Below, in pieces: positions 7,483-15,281 of a stretch of 40,142 bases of DNA. A program made the position numbers and the translations under genes. The stretch is taken from positions 1 through 40,142 of the forward strand of contig JAJYUU010000027.1 in assembly GCA_021792405.1 (NCBI GenBank). The letters run 5' to 3'. Numbering within the stretch: position 1 is the stretch's first letter; each line of letters starts with the position of its first letter. The DNA is from Actinomycetes bacterium. Its GTDB lineage: Bacteria > Actinomycetota > Actinomycetes > Streptosporangiales > Streptosporangiaceae. A model generated the notes under the pieces. The model was not told the DNA's origin. It did not search any database and saw only the letters and a list, made by a program, of their open reading frames with translations.

Positions 7483-8642
7483 ACCTGGCCGGGCGGCTGG
7501 CGTCGGGCATCCCGGTCCTGGCCGAGCTCAGGGTCGCCAGACCGAGCCAGCCGCTGACCAACCGGTGGTCGCAGCTGCCGGTCGAGTCAGCCGGCGCCAC
7601 GCTGCTCGGCCTCAGCTTCCGGCCGCTGCAAGCGCGCGAGTTCGGCCTCGACCCGCAGCGCGCGCTCGCCGAGTTGCTGCCGTACCCGTTCCCCCTGCTA
7701 CGGCTCGCCGCGTACTGGGATCAGGTCGAGCAGGCGCCGGGCAAGCTCGATACCACGGCGGTTGACTGGCAACTGGACGCGGCCGACCGCGCCGGTAAGA
7801 AGATCATCCTGTGCGTCGGTGCAGTGAAGGCGTTCGGCTACCCGGAGTTCTTCGTTCCCCGCCATCACCTGCCGGTACCGCTGCCAGAGGGACAGCTGAT
7901 CGGCGCTGACGGGCACCGGGCGCTGCTCGATGCCGCCGTCAGCTTCGTCAGCCGGATCGTCGAGCGGTACCGGGACCATCCGGGGATCGTCGGCTGGCAG
8001 GTCGAGCACGACGCCGTTGACCCGCTCGGCATGGAGCATTCCTGGCGGCTGGCTGCCAGCTTCGTCGCCGCCGAGGTCGCCGCGGTCCGGGCCGCCGACC
8101 CGTCCCGGCCGATCGTGCTGAACGGGTTCCTGCCGACATCGCTCCCGGTCAGGCTCCAGCAGCAGTGGCGAACCAGGGATCAGGGCGACTCGCTCGCCGT
8201 CGCGGCCCGGCTTGCGGACACCGTCGGCCTCGACTTCTACCCGCGGCACGGGCTGGTCAGGCTCGGGCCGGTGACCGCCTACCTGGCCGGCAGCGACACC
8301 CGGTGGGCGCGCCGCGCGAGCCTGGCGTACTGCCGTGACGTGGCCGGGTCCGGCCGTCGCATCATGGTCGCCGAAGGCCAGGCCGAGCCATGGGAAACGG
8401 TGACGACGCCGCCGAGCCAGCCGGGTCGCGGCATGTTCAGCTGCCTGCCCGAGCACGTCATCGGCAACTACAACGCGGCCATGCGGCTTGGCCGCAGCGT
8501 GCCGTCCGGCCTGTGGGCCTACCTGTTCTGGGGCGCGGAGTACTGGCTGCTGCGCCAGCGGCAGGGTGACGACACTTATCTGCGCGCCTTCGGCCGGGTG
8601 CTCGAGGCCGGCCTGCCTACCTCACTCGCTCGCGGTAGCTGA
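7479..8642 (+). CDS. GH42/GHL-like TIM-barrel glycoside hydrolase homologue
   Basis: This 387-residue protein is translationally coupled (ATGA) to the glycosyltransferase upstream. The barrel resembles beta-galactosidase family GH42: PYPFPLLRLAAYWDQVEQAPG (in two parts, PYPFPLLRLAAYWD and EQAPG), VERYRDHPGIVGWQVEHD (GWQVEHD at 172-178) and MVAEGQAEPWE (E299). GH42 enzymes normally read GWQxxNE with the catalytic acid/base Glu after Asn. Here the two residues are His177-Asp178, while the nucleophile-position Glu299 is kept. Either Asp serves as the acid/base or the protein has a changed activity. There is no signal peptide, so it is probably cytosolic. Its 3' end overlaps the convergent ABC permease gene by 26 bp. 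Confidence 0.75.
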   Translation: MNLAGRLASGIPVLAELRVARPSQPLTNRWSQLPVESAGATLLGLSFRPLQAREFGLDPQRALAELLPYPFPLLRLAAYWDQVEQAPGKLDTTAVDWQLDAADRAGKKIILCVGAVKAFGYPEFFVPRHHLPVPLPEGQLIGADGHRALLDAAVSFVSRIVERYRDHPGIVGWQVEHDAVDPLGMEHSWRLAASFVAAEVAAVRAADPSRPIVLNGFLPTSLPVRLQQQWRTRDQGDSLAVAARLADTVGLDFYPRHGLVRLGPVTAYLAGSDTRWARRASLAYCRDVAGSGRRIMVAEGQAEPWETVTTPPSQPGRGMFSCLPEHVIGNYNAAMRLGRSVPSGLWAYLFWGAEYWLLRQRQGDDTYLRAFGRVLEAGLPTSLARGS

Positions 8643-9483
8643 ACAGGGCACCGCCGACGGCGAGCAAGGCGGCCGTCAGCGCCGCGATGACGGCCAGGTC
8701 AGCACCCGCGCCAACGGCCACGACCCGGTGATAGCCGGGCTGGCCGGCGTAGAAGGTGGCACGGGCCAGTTCCACGCAGTAGCGCATTGGCAGCAGCCAG
8801 GCGATGTCGGCAAGCAGCCGGGGCGCATGGGTCAGCGGCACCAGCACCCCGCCGAGCACGTACTGGGGGATGATCAGGAACTGGAAGATCTGCATCGCGG
8901 ACCGCTGGTTGGGCAGCGCCGCGATGGTGGCCAGGCCGAACGCGGCGCCCAGCAGGCAGCAGGCAAGCCCGGTGCCGGCCAGCCCGAGCAGCTGCCATGC
9001 GCTCATCCGGACCCCGATGGCAACCGCGAAGCCGACAATCAGCACGCCCTGGCTGATCGCGACCGCGCTCTCGCCGGTGATCTTCCCGGCGAGCAGCGCT
9101 GGCCGGGAGACGGGGGCGACGAAAAGCTCGCGGGAGAAGTCGTTCTCGCGGTCCTCGACGATGGAGATCATCCCGGCCGCTGCAGACTGGAACAGGGCCG
9201 CCGGGAGCACGCCGGTAAACGACAGCGTGATCGTGCTCAGCCCGGTGACCTTCCCGACGGTTGCCTGCAGCAAGCCGCCAAGACCCGCAATCAGCAAGAC
9301 CGGGAACGCCAAATTTACCGCCAGCCGCAGCCTGTCCCTGAGCAGCTTGATGACATCACGCTGGGCTATCGCCAGCAGGGCGCTGACCTCGGCTGCTGCC
9401 CTACCCGGCAGGGCTGTCCGGGCGGCCGGGCTTACCGGTCTTGCCAGCGGTGCCGGGCTCGATCCGGCCATCCGCCCTGTCAC
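8617..9483 (-). CDS. ABC-2 type transporter permease
   Basis: This 288-residue integral membrane protein has about six hydrophobic helices. An N-terminal cytosolic segment rich in Ala/Pro leads to the RDVIKLLRDRLRLAVNLAFPVLL helix (RDVIKLLRDR and AVNLAFPVLL). The IVEDRENDFSRELFVAPVSRP motif (IVEDREN, FVAPVSRP) is typical of DrrB/NodJ-type ABC-2 permeases. The GTG start at 9483 overlaps the TGA of the ATPase gene (GTGA), fixing the start and showing an operon; an ATG four codons later is an alternative. Together with the ATPase it should form an export pump, probably for a lipophilic compound or drug. Its 3' end overlaps the convergent GH-like gene. Confidence 0.9.
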   Translation of the reverse strand: MTGRMAGSSPAPLARPVSPAARTALPGRAAAEVSALLAIAQRDVIKLLRDRLRLAVNLAFPVLLIAGLGGLLQATVGKVTGLSTITLSFTGVLPAALFQSAAAGMISIVEDRENDFSRELFVAPVSRPALLAGKITGESAVAISQGVLIVGFAVAIGVRMSAWQLLGLAGTGLACCLLGAAFGLATIAALPNQRSAMQIFQFLIIPQYVLGGVLVPLTHAPRLLADIAWLLPMRYCVELARATFYAGQPGYHRVVAVGAGADLAVIAALTAALLAVGGALFSYRERVR

Positions 9484-10295
9484 CGCGTCTGGTCTTCCTG
9501 CTTGTCGCCGACCAGGGCGAGGTAGGCGTCTTCGAGCGAGCCGGCGCCGTGGCGCCGTTTGAGCTCCGCCGGACTGCCGCGTTCGACGATCTGCCCGGCC
9601 ACGATTACGCAGGCGGTGTCGGCGGACTCGGCTTCTTCCAGGTAATGGGTCGTCAGCAGGATGGTAGTCCCGAACCTCGCTCGTGCCTGCCGCAGGTAGA
9701 CCCACAGGCTGCGCCTGCTCTCGGGGTCCAGGCCGGCGGTCGGTTCGTCCAGGAAGAGCACGCGGGGCTGGTGCATCAGCGCGCGAACGATTTCCAGCCG
9801 CCGTCGCTGGCCGCCGGACAGCGATCTGACGGGCCGGCCGAGCAGGTCGGCCACGCCCAGGATGTCGGCCACTCCGGCGACCTGGGTCCGGTAGGCAGCC
9901 GGCATCATCCGGTACAGCGGCCGCCACCGGTACATCCCGTACAGCAGCGCGTGTAGCCGGAGGTTCTCCTCGGCGGTGAGGTTCTGGTCCAGTGCGGGCT
10001 GCTGGAACACCACGCCGATCTGGCGGCGCACGCCCGCCTGATCGGTGGCGGTATCCCGGCCGCCGATCCGGACCAGGCCCGATGTCGGCTCCAATGTGGT
10101 CGTGAGGATGCCGATCGTGGTGGTCTTGCCTGCGCCGTTCGGCCCGAGCAGGCAGCAGAACTCGCCGCTGGCGACCTGGAAGCTGATCCCGTTCACCGCG
10201 TTGCGCTCCGCGCCCCGGTAGCGCTTGACCAGGTCAGCGACTTCGATGACAGGCACGGGCGGTCCCGGCAGCTCAGGCGGTGTCAGGGTGGCCAT
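9480..10295 (-). CDS. ABC transporter ATP-binding protein, DrrA/CcmA-like
   Basis: This 271-residue nucleotide-binding subunit carries Walker A GPNGAGKT (51-58), the Q-loop near VVFQQPALD (95-103), signature LSGGQ (159-163), Walker B VLFLDEPTAGLD (179-190) and the switch His in TTHYLEE (H217). The order and the FQQPALDQNLTAEENL segment match the daunorubicin-resistance (DrrA) class that works with an ABC-2 permease, here the next gene. It begins inside the end of the cupin gene (23 bp overlap) and overlaps the permease by GTGA, so the three form one transcription unit. Substrate is unknown. Confidence 0.93.
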   Translation of the reverse strand: MATLTPPELPGPPVPVIEVADLVKRYRGAERNAVNGISFQVASGEFCCLLGPNGAGKTTTIGILTTTLEPTSGLVRIGGRDTATDQAGVRRQIGVVFQQPALDQNLTAEENLRLHALLYGMYRWRPLYRMMPAAYRTQVAGVADILGVADLLGRPVRSLSGGQRRRLEIVRALMHQPRVLFLDEPTAGLDPESRRSLWVYLRQARARFGTTILLTTHYLEEAESADTACVIVAGQIVERGSPAELKRRHGAGSLEDAYLALVGDKQEDQTR

Positions 10296-10857
10296 CGCGC
10301 GCTACCCGGCGGACCGGCAGCCGCCGGTACGCCGCGTCGAGGCCGCGGGCTCTTGCCGTCCGCGCGAGCGCGCGCATGAGCAGCCGCACCAGTGCGCGAG
10401 GCAGGTACGGGGCCGCGACTTCGCGCTCGAATTCGGTCATGAACAGCGCGAGCTCCAGCGGCCGGGGGACCGCCCGGCCCGCGGCGTGCTGGTCCTGCGC
10501 CAGCGCGGCCGCGGTCTCCAGCAGTTCCTGCATGCGCAGGGCCGGCCGCGACTCGACGCATACTCTCGCGGTGACCCGCCCGGCATTGGCAAAGTGATGC
10601 ACGGTCCCCGGCGGAACCACCACGCGCTGCCCCGGTCCCGCGACGAGGCGGCGCCCGCCGACCCGGAAGCGCATCCTTCCCTCCAGCACCGTGAAGGTTT
10701 CCCATTGCTCGGGATGAGCATGGCTGCTCGGAACCCGGCCGCCTGGCGCGAGCCTGAGCTCCCAGTCGAGCACCTGGCCGCCGGTCTCCTCGGCAGTGCG
10801 CAGGATCGCTATCTGCTCGCCGCTGAGCGGATTCACGATGAGGTTCGGCTGGGTCAT
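10273..10857 (-). CDS. Cupin-domain protein, first gene of an ABC export operon
   Basis: This 194-residue protein has a complete cupin: motif 1 G(X)5HXH(X)4E(X)6G at 40-60 (His46, His48, Glu53) and motif 2 G(X)5PXG(X)2H(X)3N at 76-91 (His87). All four metal ligands are therefore present. The C-terminal half is helical and Arg-rich (ALVRLLMRALARTARARG) with no recognised domain. A GGAGGGG sequence precedes the ATG at 10857. The gene leads the operon with the DrrA-like ATPase and ABC-2 permease, overlapping the ATPase start. It could be a small-molecule sensor or an enzyme acting on the exported compound; the sequence does not decide. Confidence 0.88.
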   Translation of the reverse strand: MTQPNLIVNPLSGEQIAILRTAEETGGQVLDWELRLAPGGRVPSSHAHPEQWETFTVLEGRMRFRVGGRRLVAGPGQRVVVPPGTVHHFANAGRVTARVCVESRPALRMQELLETAAALAQDQHAAGRAVPRPLELALFMTEFEREVAAPYLPRALVRLLMRALARTARARGLDAAYRRLPVRRVARDGHPDTA

Positions 10858-10879
10858 CGGCTCCCCTCCAGTTGGCTGA

Positions 10880-10913
10880 TGTCTGCACCGACAGCTGGTG
10901 TCTGCACTGACAG
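10880..10913 (-). promoter_or_regulatory. Two tandem operator-like sites upstream of the cupin-ABC operon
   Basis: The 15-mer TGTCTGCACyGACAG occurs at 10880-10894 and again at 10899-10913, a 19-bp period, on the upstream side of the cupin ATG (10857). Each copy is an interrupted palindrome with TGTC and GACA half-sites. Tandem sites of this kind suggest cooperative binding by a TetR-, MarR- or PadR-like repressor, as is common for DrrAB-type pumps. No regulator gene is adjacent, so the binding protein would be encoded elsewhere. Confidence 0.5.
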
Positions 10914-11076
10914 TAGTCCGCCCCTAGCACTGGGACGGCGCGCCGACGGCTGCGGGCAGCGCGACGGCAGCCGTGAAAGGCAGCCGCCTCTATCGGAGTT
11001 TCTAGTGGTACGAGAGCGCATCCATGGGGTAGGGGCCGAGGTACCAGGACATGGCCACAGACCGGGGGTGGTTGCC

Positions 11077-11430
11077 ATGTCAGGACCGCTTGTCAGCCTT
11101 TGGGTGATGCCGATCGTCATCGCGTCTTCGCTGGTGTTCTGGCTTGGAATCGTGTTGTACGCGTCATTTCATCCGAAGTGGAAGCACCACGGTGTACCAC
11201 CGAGCTATGAGGTGGCTGGCGGGAGCTTCATGGCGATCGATGGCGGCCGGCAGCTCGAGCCCATCCCCGGACAGCCGGTCCATGAGATTCCGGGCCCGCG
11301 TGCTCCGACCGCTGCGGAGAGGTACGAGACTGCCGATCTCGGGGCCACCGGCGCCACCGCCAGCCCGCAGGGCGCTCCCGAGCAGCAGGAAGAAACCCGG
11401 CGCGCTGGCATAGGCCTGCCGCCGCGGTAA
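11077..11430 (+). CDS. Small single-pass membrane protein of unknown function
   Basis: This 117-residue protein starts MSGPLVSLWVMPIVIASS at the ATG at 11077, after a GGGGGTGG sequence. One strongly hydrophobic helix (about residues 6-29) is followed by KWKHH and a hydrophilic Pro/Ala/Glu-rich tail with the segments VPPSYEVAGGSFMAIDGGRQ (VPPSYEVAGG, MAIDGGRQ). This is the layout of small actinobacterial membrane proteins with a cytosolic tail. I recognise no family. It is divergent from the cupin-ABC operon, and its upstream region (10914-11076) shows no other gene. Confidence 0.6.
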   Translation: MSGPLVSLWVMPIVIASSLVFWLGIVLYASFHPKWKHHGVPPSYEVAGGSFMAIDGGRQLEPIPGQPVHEIPGPRAPTAAERYETADLGATGATASPQGAPEQQEETRRAGIGLPPR

Positions 11431-11482
11431 GCGACACGCGCAGTTGAGGTACGGTAGGCGGCCGATCTGTGAGACTAGGAAC

Positions 11483-11569
11483 ATGGACGAGTCGGCCGAA
11501 GCCGCGATCGCGGAGGCTGTCGCCTTGCTCAGGCAGGCGGGAGCCCTGACGGCGCTGTATCGTCGATAG
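11483..11569 (+). CDS. Possible 28-residue small ORF
   Basis: ATG 11483 opens MDESAEAAIAEAVALLRQAG and runs to a TAG at 11567-11569; AGGA lies four bases upstream. The predicted peptide is a single amphipathic helix ending ALYRR. It lies 35 bp before the nucleotidyltransferase-like gene and could be a leader, a small protein or the relic of a longer gene. There is no homology basis, so it is only a candidate. Confidence 0.2.
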   Translation: MDESAEAAIAEAVALLRQAGALTALYRR

Positions 11570-11603
11570 ACGCGCCTAACCTCGTCGCCGTGCAGGAGCA
11601 GCC

Positions 11604-12401
11604 GTGGGAGTTCAGCCTGGCGAAGCGCCAGAAGCGGTCGCGGACGATCCGCTGCCCGAGGCGATTGCCCTGGCCGAAGGTGCTCATCGGGCCGGCGTCG
11701 GGCTGAAGCTGCTCGGCGGACTCGCGGTCCGGGTGCTCACGCCTGGCCTGCCGCCGCGCCTGCGGCCAGGGCAGGACATGGACTTTGCCTGCCTGTCCAA
11801 GGGGCGCAAGGCGACCGCCGCGTTCCTTGAGGACAACGGCTGCGTGCCGGATCGCAGGTTCAACAACCTCAACGGCGACCGGCAGATGTACTTCACGGCG
11901 CCGTCGGGCCGGCCTGTCGACGTGATGGTGGACCGACTGACCATGTGCCACGTCCTCGACTTCCGCCCCGGATACTGGCGTCTTCCATTCACCCTGGACG
12001 CGATCGACGTCCTGCTGTCGAAGCTGCAGATCTTCGAGCTGAACGAGAAGGACGCCAGGGACATCCTGCAGTTGCTAGCCGGGCTGCCCGCGAGGGACTC
12101 CGGTGGCGGCTCCGAAGCTGGCGCAGCCGGGCCCTTCCTGGACATCAACCGGTTCGGCCAGCTGCTGGCCGGCGACTGGGGCTGGTGGCGCACTGTCACC
12201 GGGAACCTGGAAAAGCTCCCGGCACTCGCCGCCGACAAGTCCGGACTCGTCCCGGTCGGCGCGCGCTACGATCCGCTCGCCCAGGCACGTCAGCTTGCCG
12301 ACGTCGCTGAGTCGGTGCCCAAGGGCATGAAGTGGAAGCTGCGCGCCAACGTCGGCGATCGCGTCCGCTGGTACGAGCTGCCGGAGGAAGTCGGGCACTA
12401 A
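11604..12401 (+). CDS. Nucleotidyltransferase-fold protein (AbiEii/MNT-like)
   Basis: This 265-residue protein starts at GTG 11604, with AGGAG eight bases upstream. It shows the nucleotidyltransferase pattern: a helix, then LKLLGGLAVRVL (GG at 38-39), QDMDFAC with Asp58 and Asp60 as the first two carboxylates, and GRPVDVMVDRL with Asp106 as the third. A conserved LLSKLQIFELNEKDARDILQLL helix (LLSKLQIFELNEKD) follows near 150-170. Relatives include AbiEii-type toxins and uncharacterised housekeeping proteins that transfer NMP to an acceptor. No antitoxin such as AbiEi is adjacent, so a toxin role is not supported. The metallophosphoesterase gene follows after 52 bp on the same strand. Confidence 0.7.
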   Translation: MGVQPGEAPEAVADDPLPEAIALAEGAHRAGVGLKLLGGLAVRVLTPGLPPRLRPGQDMDFACLSKGRKATAAFLEDNGCVPDRRFNNLNGDRQMYFTAPSGRPVDVMVDRLTMCHVLDFRPGYWRLPFTLDAIDVLLSKLQIFELNEKDARDILQLLAGLPARDSGGGSEAGAAGPFLDINRFGQLLAGDWGWWRTVTGNLEKLPALAADKSGLVPVGARYDPLAQARQLADVAESVPKGMKWKLRANVGDRVRWYELPEEVGH

Positions 12402-12453
12402 TCCGGCCGCTGCACCCATTGCGCAGACCCGGCCGCAAAGGCACCATCGTGAC

Positions 12454-13392
12454 ATGAAGATCTTTTTTGCCACCGATATCCATGGATCGGAGGTCTGCTG
12501 GCGCAAGTTCCTTAATGCAGCGGCTTTCTACAAGGCCGACATGGTGGTGCTCGGGGGCGACGTCACCGGAAAGGCGATGGTGCCGATCACCGCCCGGGCC
12601 GGTTACTGGGAGGTGACGCTGCGCGGCGAGACGCTTCGCCTCGACTCCAAGACCGAACTCGACACCGTCGTGACCCAGATTCGCAACAGCGGGTTTTATC
12701 CCGCTGTCGTCAGCCCGGATGAGCTCACGCATCTTGGCCAGAGCGAGGCTGCGGTCGGCGAGCGCTTCGAGCACGAGATGATCAGCTCGCTGGACCGGTG
12801 GCTCGATATGGCCGACGGCAAACTCCGTGGCGGCGCCATCCCGTGCATTCTCAACGGCGGAAACGATGACATTTTCGAGATCGACAGCGTCATCGACGCC
12901 TCGCCGTGCGTGAGCTTCGCTGAGGGCAAGCTGCTGGACTTGGACGGCTTCTCGCTGGTGTCTATGGGCTGGACGAACCCTACCCCGTGGCACACCTACC
13001 GGGAAGCACCGGAAGCGGACCTGGCCGCCAAGATCGAGACGCTGGCCGGCCTGGTGCCGGACATGAGCCGGGCAATCTTCAACTTCCATGCCCCCCCGTA
13101 CGGATCCGGGCTCGATGAGGCGCCCGCGCTGGACGCGAACTTGCGCCCGATGCATGGCGGCGCGGTCATGAAGCCGGTCGGCTCCACCGCGGTTCGGGCA
13201 GCGATAGCGAAGCACCAGCCGATGCTGTCGGTACACGGCCACATTCACGAGAGCCGGGCCATCAAGCGGCTGGGCCGCACTCTGGCGATCAACCCCGGCA
13301 GCGTGTACGGAGACGGGGTACTCCAGGGTGCCGTGCTCGATTTGGACTCCAAGAAGGCGAAGGTCAGCAAATACCTGCTGGTGAACGGGTGA
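12454..13392 (+). CDS. Calcineurin-like metallophosphoesterase
   Basis: This 312-residue protein carries the five blocks of the dinuclear metallophosphoesterase fold: D8-x-H10 (FATDIHG), GGD at 34-36 (VVLGGDVTG), GND at 136-138 (ILNGGNDD, Asp at the usual His of GNHE), His212 (FNFHAPPYG) and GH-x-H at 262-263 (VHGHIHE). NPGSVYGDG follows near the C-terminus. The second block sits before an insertion of about 90 residues (45-130). Substrates of this class range from phosphodiesters to nucleotides and cannot be named here. The ATG at 12454 follows the nucleotidyltransferase-like gene by 52 bp; a functional link is possible but unproven. Confidence 0.85.
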   Translation: MKIFFATDIHGSEVCWRKFLNAAAFYKADMVVLGGDVTGKAMVPITARAGYWEVTLRGETLRLDSKTELDTVVTQIRNSGFYPAVVSPDELTHLGQSEAAVGERFEHEMISSLDRWLDMADGKLRGGAIPCILNGGNDDIFEIDSVIDASPCVSFAEGKLLDLDGFSLVSMGWTNPTPWHTYREAPEADLAAKIETLAGLVPDMSRAIFNFHAPPYGSGLDEAPALDANLRPMHGGAVMKPVGSTAVRAAIAKHQPMLSVHGHIHESRAIKRLGRTLAINPGSVYGDGVLQGAVLDLDSKKAKVSKYLLVNG

Positions 13393-13468
13393 CACGGGCC
13401 GACAGCCAGCCGGCCGGCGGCAATGCGGGACGGCCAGCCAGCTGGCCGCCAGAGACTGAGAGGCGGAA

Positions 13469-15085
13469 ATGGCGACAGAATCCGTGAGCGGAACCCCGAC
13501 CCTGTTCCTGCGTAACGCGACCGGCCTGGTCCGCGGCTGGTCGGTCCGTGATTCGATCATCTATGCCTGCCTGGCGACGAACTTCGTGACGCTCGGGATC
13601 TACGAGTTCACCTTTGCGGGCCCGGCGTTCCCCAAGGGCCAGTTCATCACCTCGATCATCATCTCGGCGGTCCTGGTCTCGTTCCTCGTCGTGGCCTACA
13701 GCGGGCTGATCGTGACGATCCCGCGGGCGGGCGGCGACTACGTCTGGCAGACCCGGATCCTCGGCAGCGGCGTCGGTTTCGTGATGGCCGCTACCGGCTG
13801 GTGGTTCATCCTCTGGCTGTGGGCGCCGATCTACGGCAACATCCTGTCGGTCCAGCTCTTCCAGCCGTTGTGGGCAACCTTCGGTGATCCCGGCGGCGCC
13901 GCCTGGTTCGCCACCAAGACGGGCATCTTCGTGGTCTGCCTGATCACGATCGCGATCGCCGGCGTCCTCGTCTCGCTCGGCATGGCAGGATACGCGCGGA
14001 TCCAGAAGTGGTGCTTCTACGGCGGCCTCGTCGCCTTCGCCGTCGTGGTGATCCTGCTGCTGATCAACAGCCACTCCTCGTTCGTCAGCTCGTTCAACTA
14101 CGAAGGGCAGAAGCTCTTCGGCGTGCACAACGCCTACGCGGCTACCAACGCAGCGGCACGGAAAGCGGGCTACAGCACGTACGGCATGGGATTCGGGCCG
14201 ATCGGGCCCACCATGCTCCTGGTGCCCGCGATGATGTTCTTCATCCTGTGGCCGAACTGGGGCTCGACGCTGTACGGCGAGATCCGCGGCGCGAGCGACT
14301 TCAAGCGGGTCTTCACCGGCATGTTCACCGGGCTGTGGATCACCGTCCTGCTGACCATCGTGTTCCTGCTCCTGGTTGACAAGACGATCGGCTGGGGCTT
14401 CTATCAGAACCTCAACTCGCTCGATTACAACCTCACGCCGGAGTTTGGCATCTGGCCGTACCCGTTCCTGTTCGCCGGCTGGCTCGTGCACAACACCGCG
14501 TTCCAGGTCATCCTGATCCTGGCGCTCAGCCTGTGGTTCTTCGGCTGGGTGGGCACGCTGTTCCTGTCCTCGACCCGGGTCATCTTCGCGGCAGCGTTCG
14601 ACCGCGTGCTGCCCGACCGCGCGGCCGAGGTCTCCGAGAAGCGCAAGGTGCCGTTGTACTCGCTGATCCTGATGCTGCTCCCGGCGGCCGGCCTGTCCGC
14701 GGTCTACGCGTACTGGCTCAGCTTCCGCAACTACACCCTCGATGCGACATTGGTCATCGCAGTGACGTACCTGTTCAGCGCGATCGCCGTGGTCATCCTG
14801 CCGTGGCGGAAGCCGGACCTGTGGGCGGCGTCGCCGGCGAGCCGGCTCAAGCTCCTCGGCGTGCCGGTTGTGCCGGCGGCCGGCTGGGTGACCATCGCGC
14901 TGCTCGTCTTTGACCTGTACGAGTGGTTCTCCAATGACTTGTACTTCGTCAACAACCGCGACTCGCTGTACTTCATGGCCATCCTGTATGTGCTCGCGAT
15001 CGTGGTGTACGTGGTCGCCCGGCTGGTGCGCCGCCGTCAGGGGATCGACCTCGGCCTGATCAACAAGGAGATACCGGTCGAGTAG
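13469..15085 (+). CDS. APC-superfamily amino acid/amine permease
   Basis: This 538-residue protein has about 12 hydrophobic helices. The first transmembrane unit reads GIYEFTFAGPAFPKG and the next TIPRAGGDYVWQTR. The latter is the (P/R)-x-GG-x-Y motif found in amino acid-polyamine-organocation transporters. Later helices contain FFILWPNWGSTLYGEIRG in pieces (LWPNWGSTLYGE), and a polar C-terminus ends LGLINKEIPVE. GAGAGGCGG precedes the ATG at 13469. It lies directly ahead of a dimethylglycine/sarcosine dehydrogenase-like gene and etfBA on the same strand, so a methylated amine or amino acid is the likely cargo. That is inference from context; the family also carries ordinary amino acids. Confidence 0.88.
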   Translation: MATESVSGTPTLFLRNATGLVRGWSVRDSIIYACLATNFVTLGIYEFTFAGPAFPKGQFITSIIISAVLVSFLVVAYSGLIVTIPRAGGDYVWQTRILGSGVGFVMAATGWWFILWLWAPIYGNILSVQLFQPLWATFGDPGGAAWFATKTGIFVVCLITIAIAGVLVSLGMAGYARIQKWCFYGGLVAFAVVVILLLINSHSSFVSSFNYEGQKLFGVHNAYAATNAAARKAGYSTYGMGFGPIGPTMLLVPAMMFFILWPNWGSTLYGEIRGASDFKRVFTGMFTGLWITVLLTIVFLLLVDKTIGWGFYQNLNSLDYNLTPEFGIWPYPFLFAGWLVHNTAFQVILILALSLWFFGWVGTLFLSSTRVIFAAAFDRVLPDRAAEVSEKRKVPLYSLILMLLPAAGLSAVYAYWLSFRNYTLDATLVIAVTYLFSAIAVVILPWRKPDLWAASPASRLKLLGVPVVPAAGWVTIALLVFDLYEWFSNDLYFVNNRDSLYFMAILYVLAIVVYVVARLVRRRQGIDLGLINKEIPVE

Positions 15086-15115
15086 CACGGCTGCCGGCAT
15101 CCGCGCGGGCTCTCT

Positions 15116-15161
15116 GATGCACTGACAGAATCTTCCGGGAACGGGCATTCTGCGGTGCATC
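15116..15161 (+). promoter_or_regulatory. Interrupted inverted repeat between permease and dehydrogenase genes
   Basis: GATGCAC-tga-CAGAAT (15116-15131) pairs with ATTCTG-cg-GTGCATC (15147-15161), giving a 13-bp stem with a small internal loop and a 15-nt apical loop. It sits 30 bp after the permease stop and 120 bp before the next start. It may be a terminator, an attenuator that sets the permease-to-enzyme ratio, or an operator. No U-tract follows. Confidence 0.4.
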
Positions 15162-15281
15162 GTGCCCGCCGGGCCGCGGTCGCGCAGCGACGGGCGGCAC
15201 ACTGGCACAGATAGCGTTCGGCCCGGGCAAGGACCGGCCCAGACAGAGATGACGGAGATCGGGCATGACGGAGATCGCGGC

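Noticed and set aside
11604-12401. AbiE-type toxin-antitoxin system
   Set aside because: The nucleotidyltransferase fold is present, but there is no AbiEi-like antitoxin next to it; the neighbour is a metallophosphoesterase.
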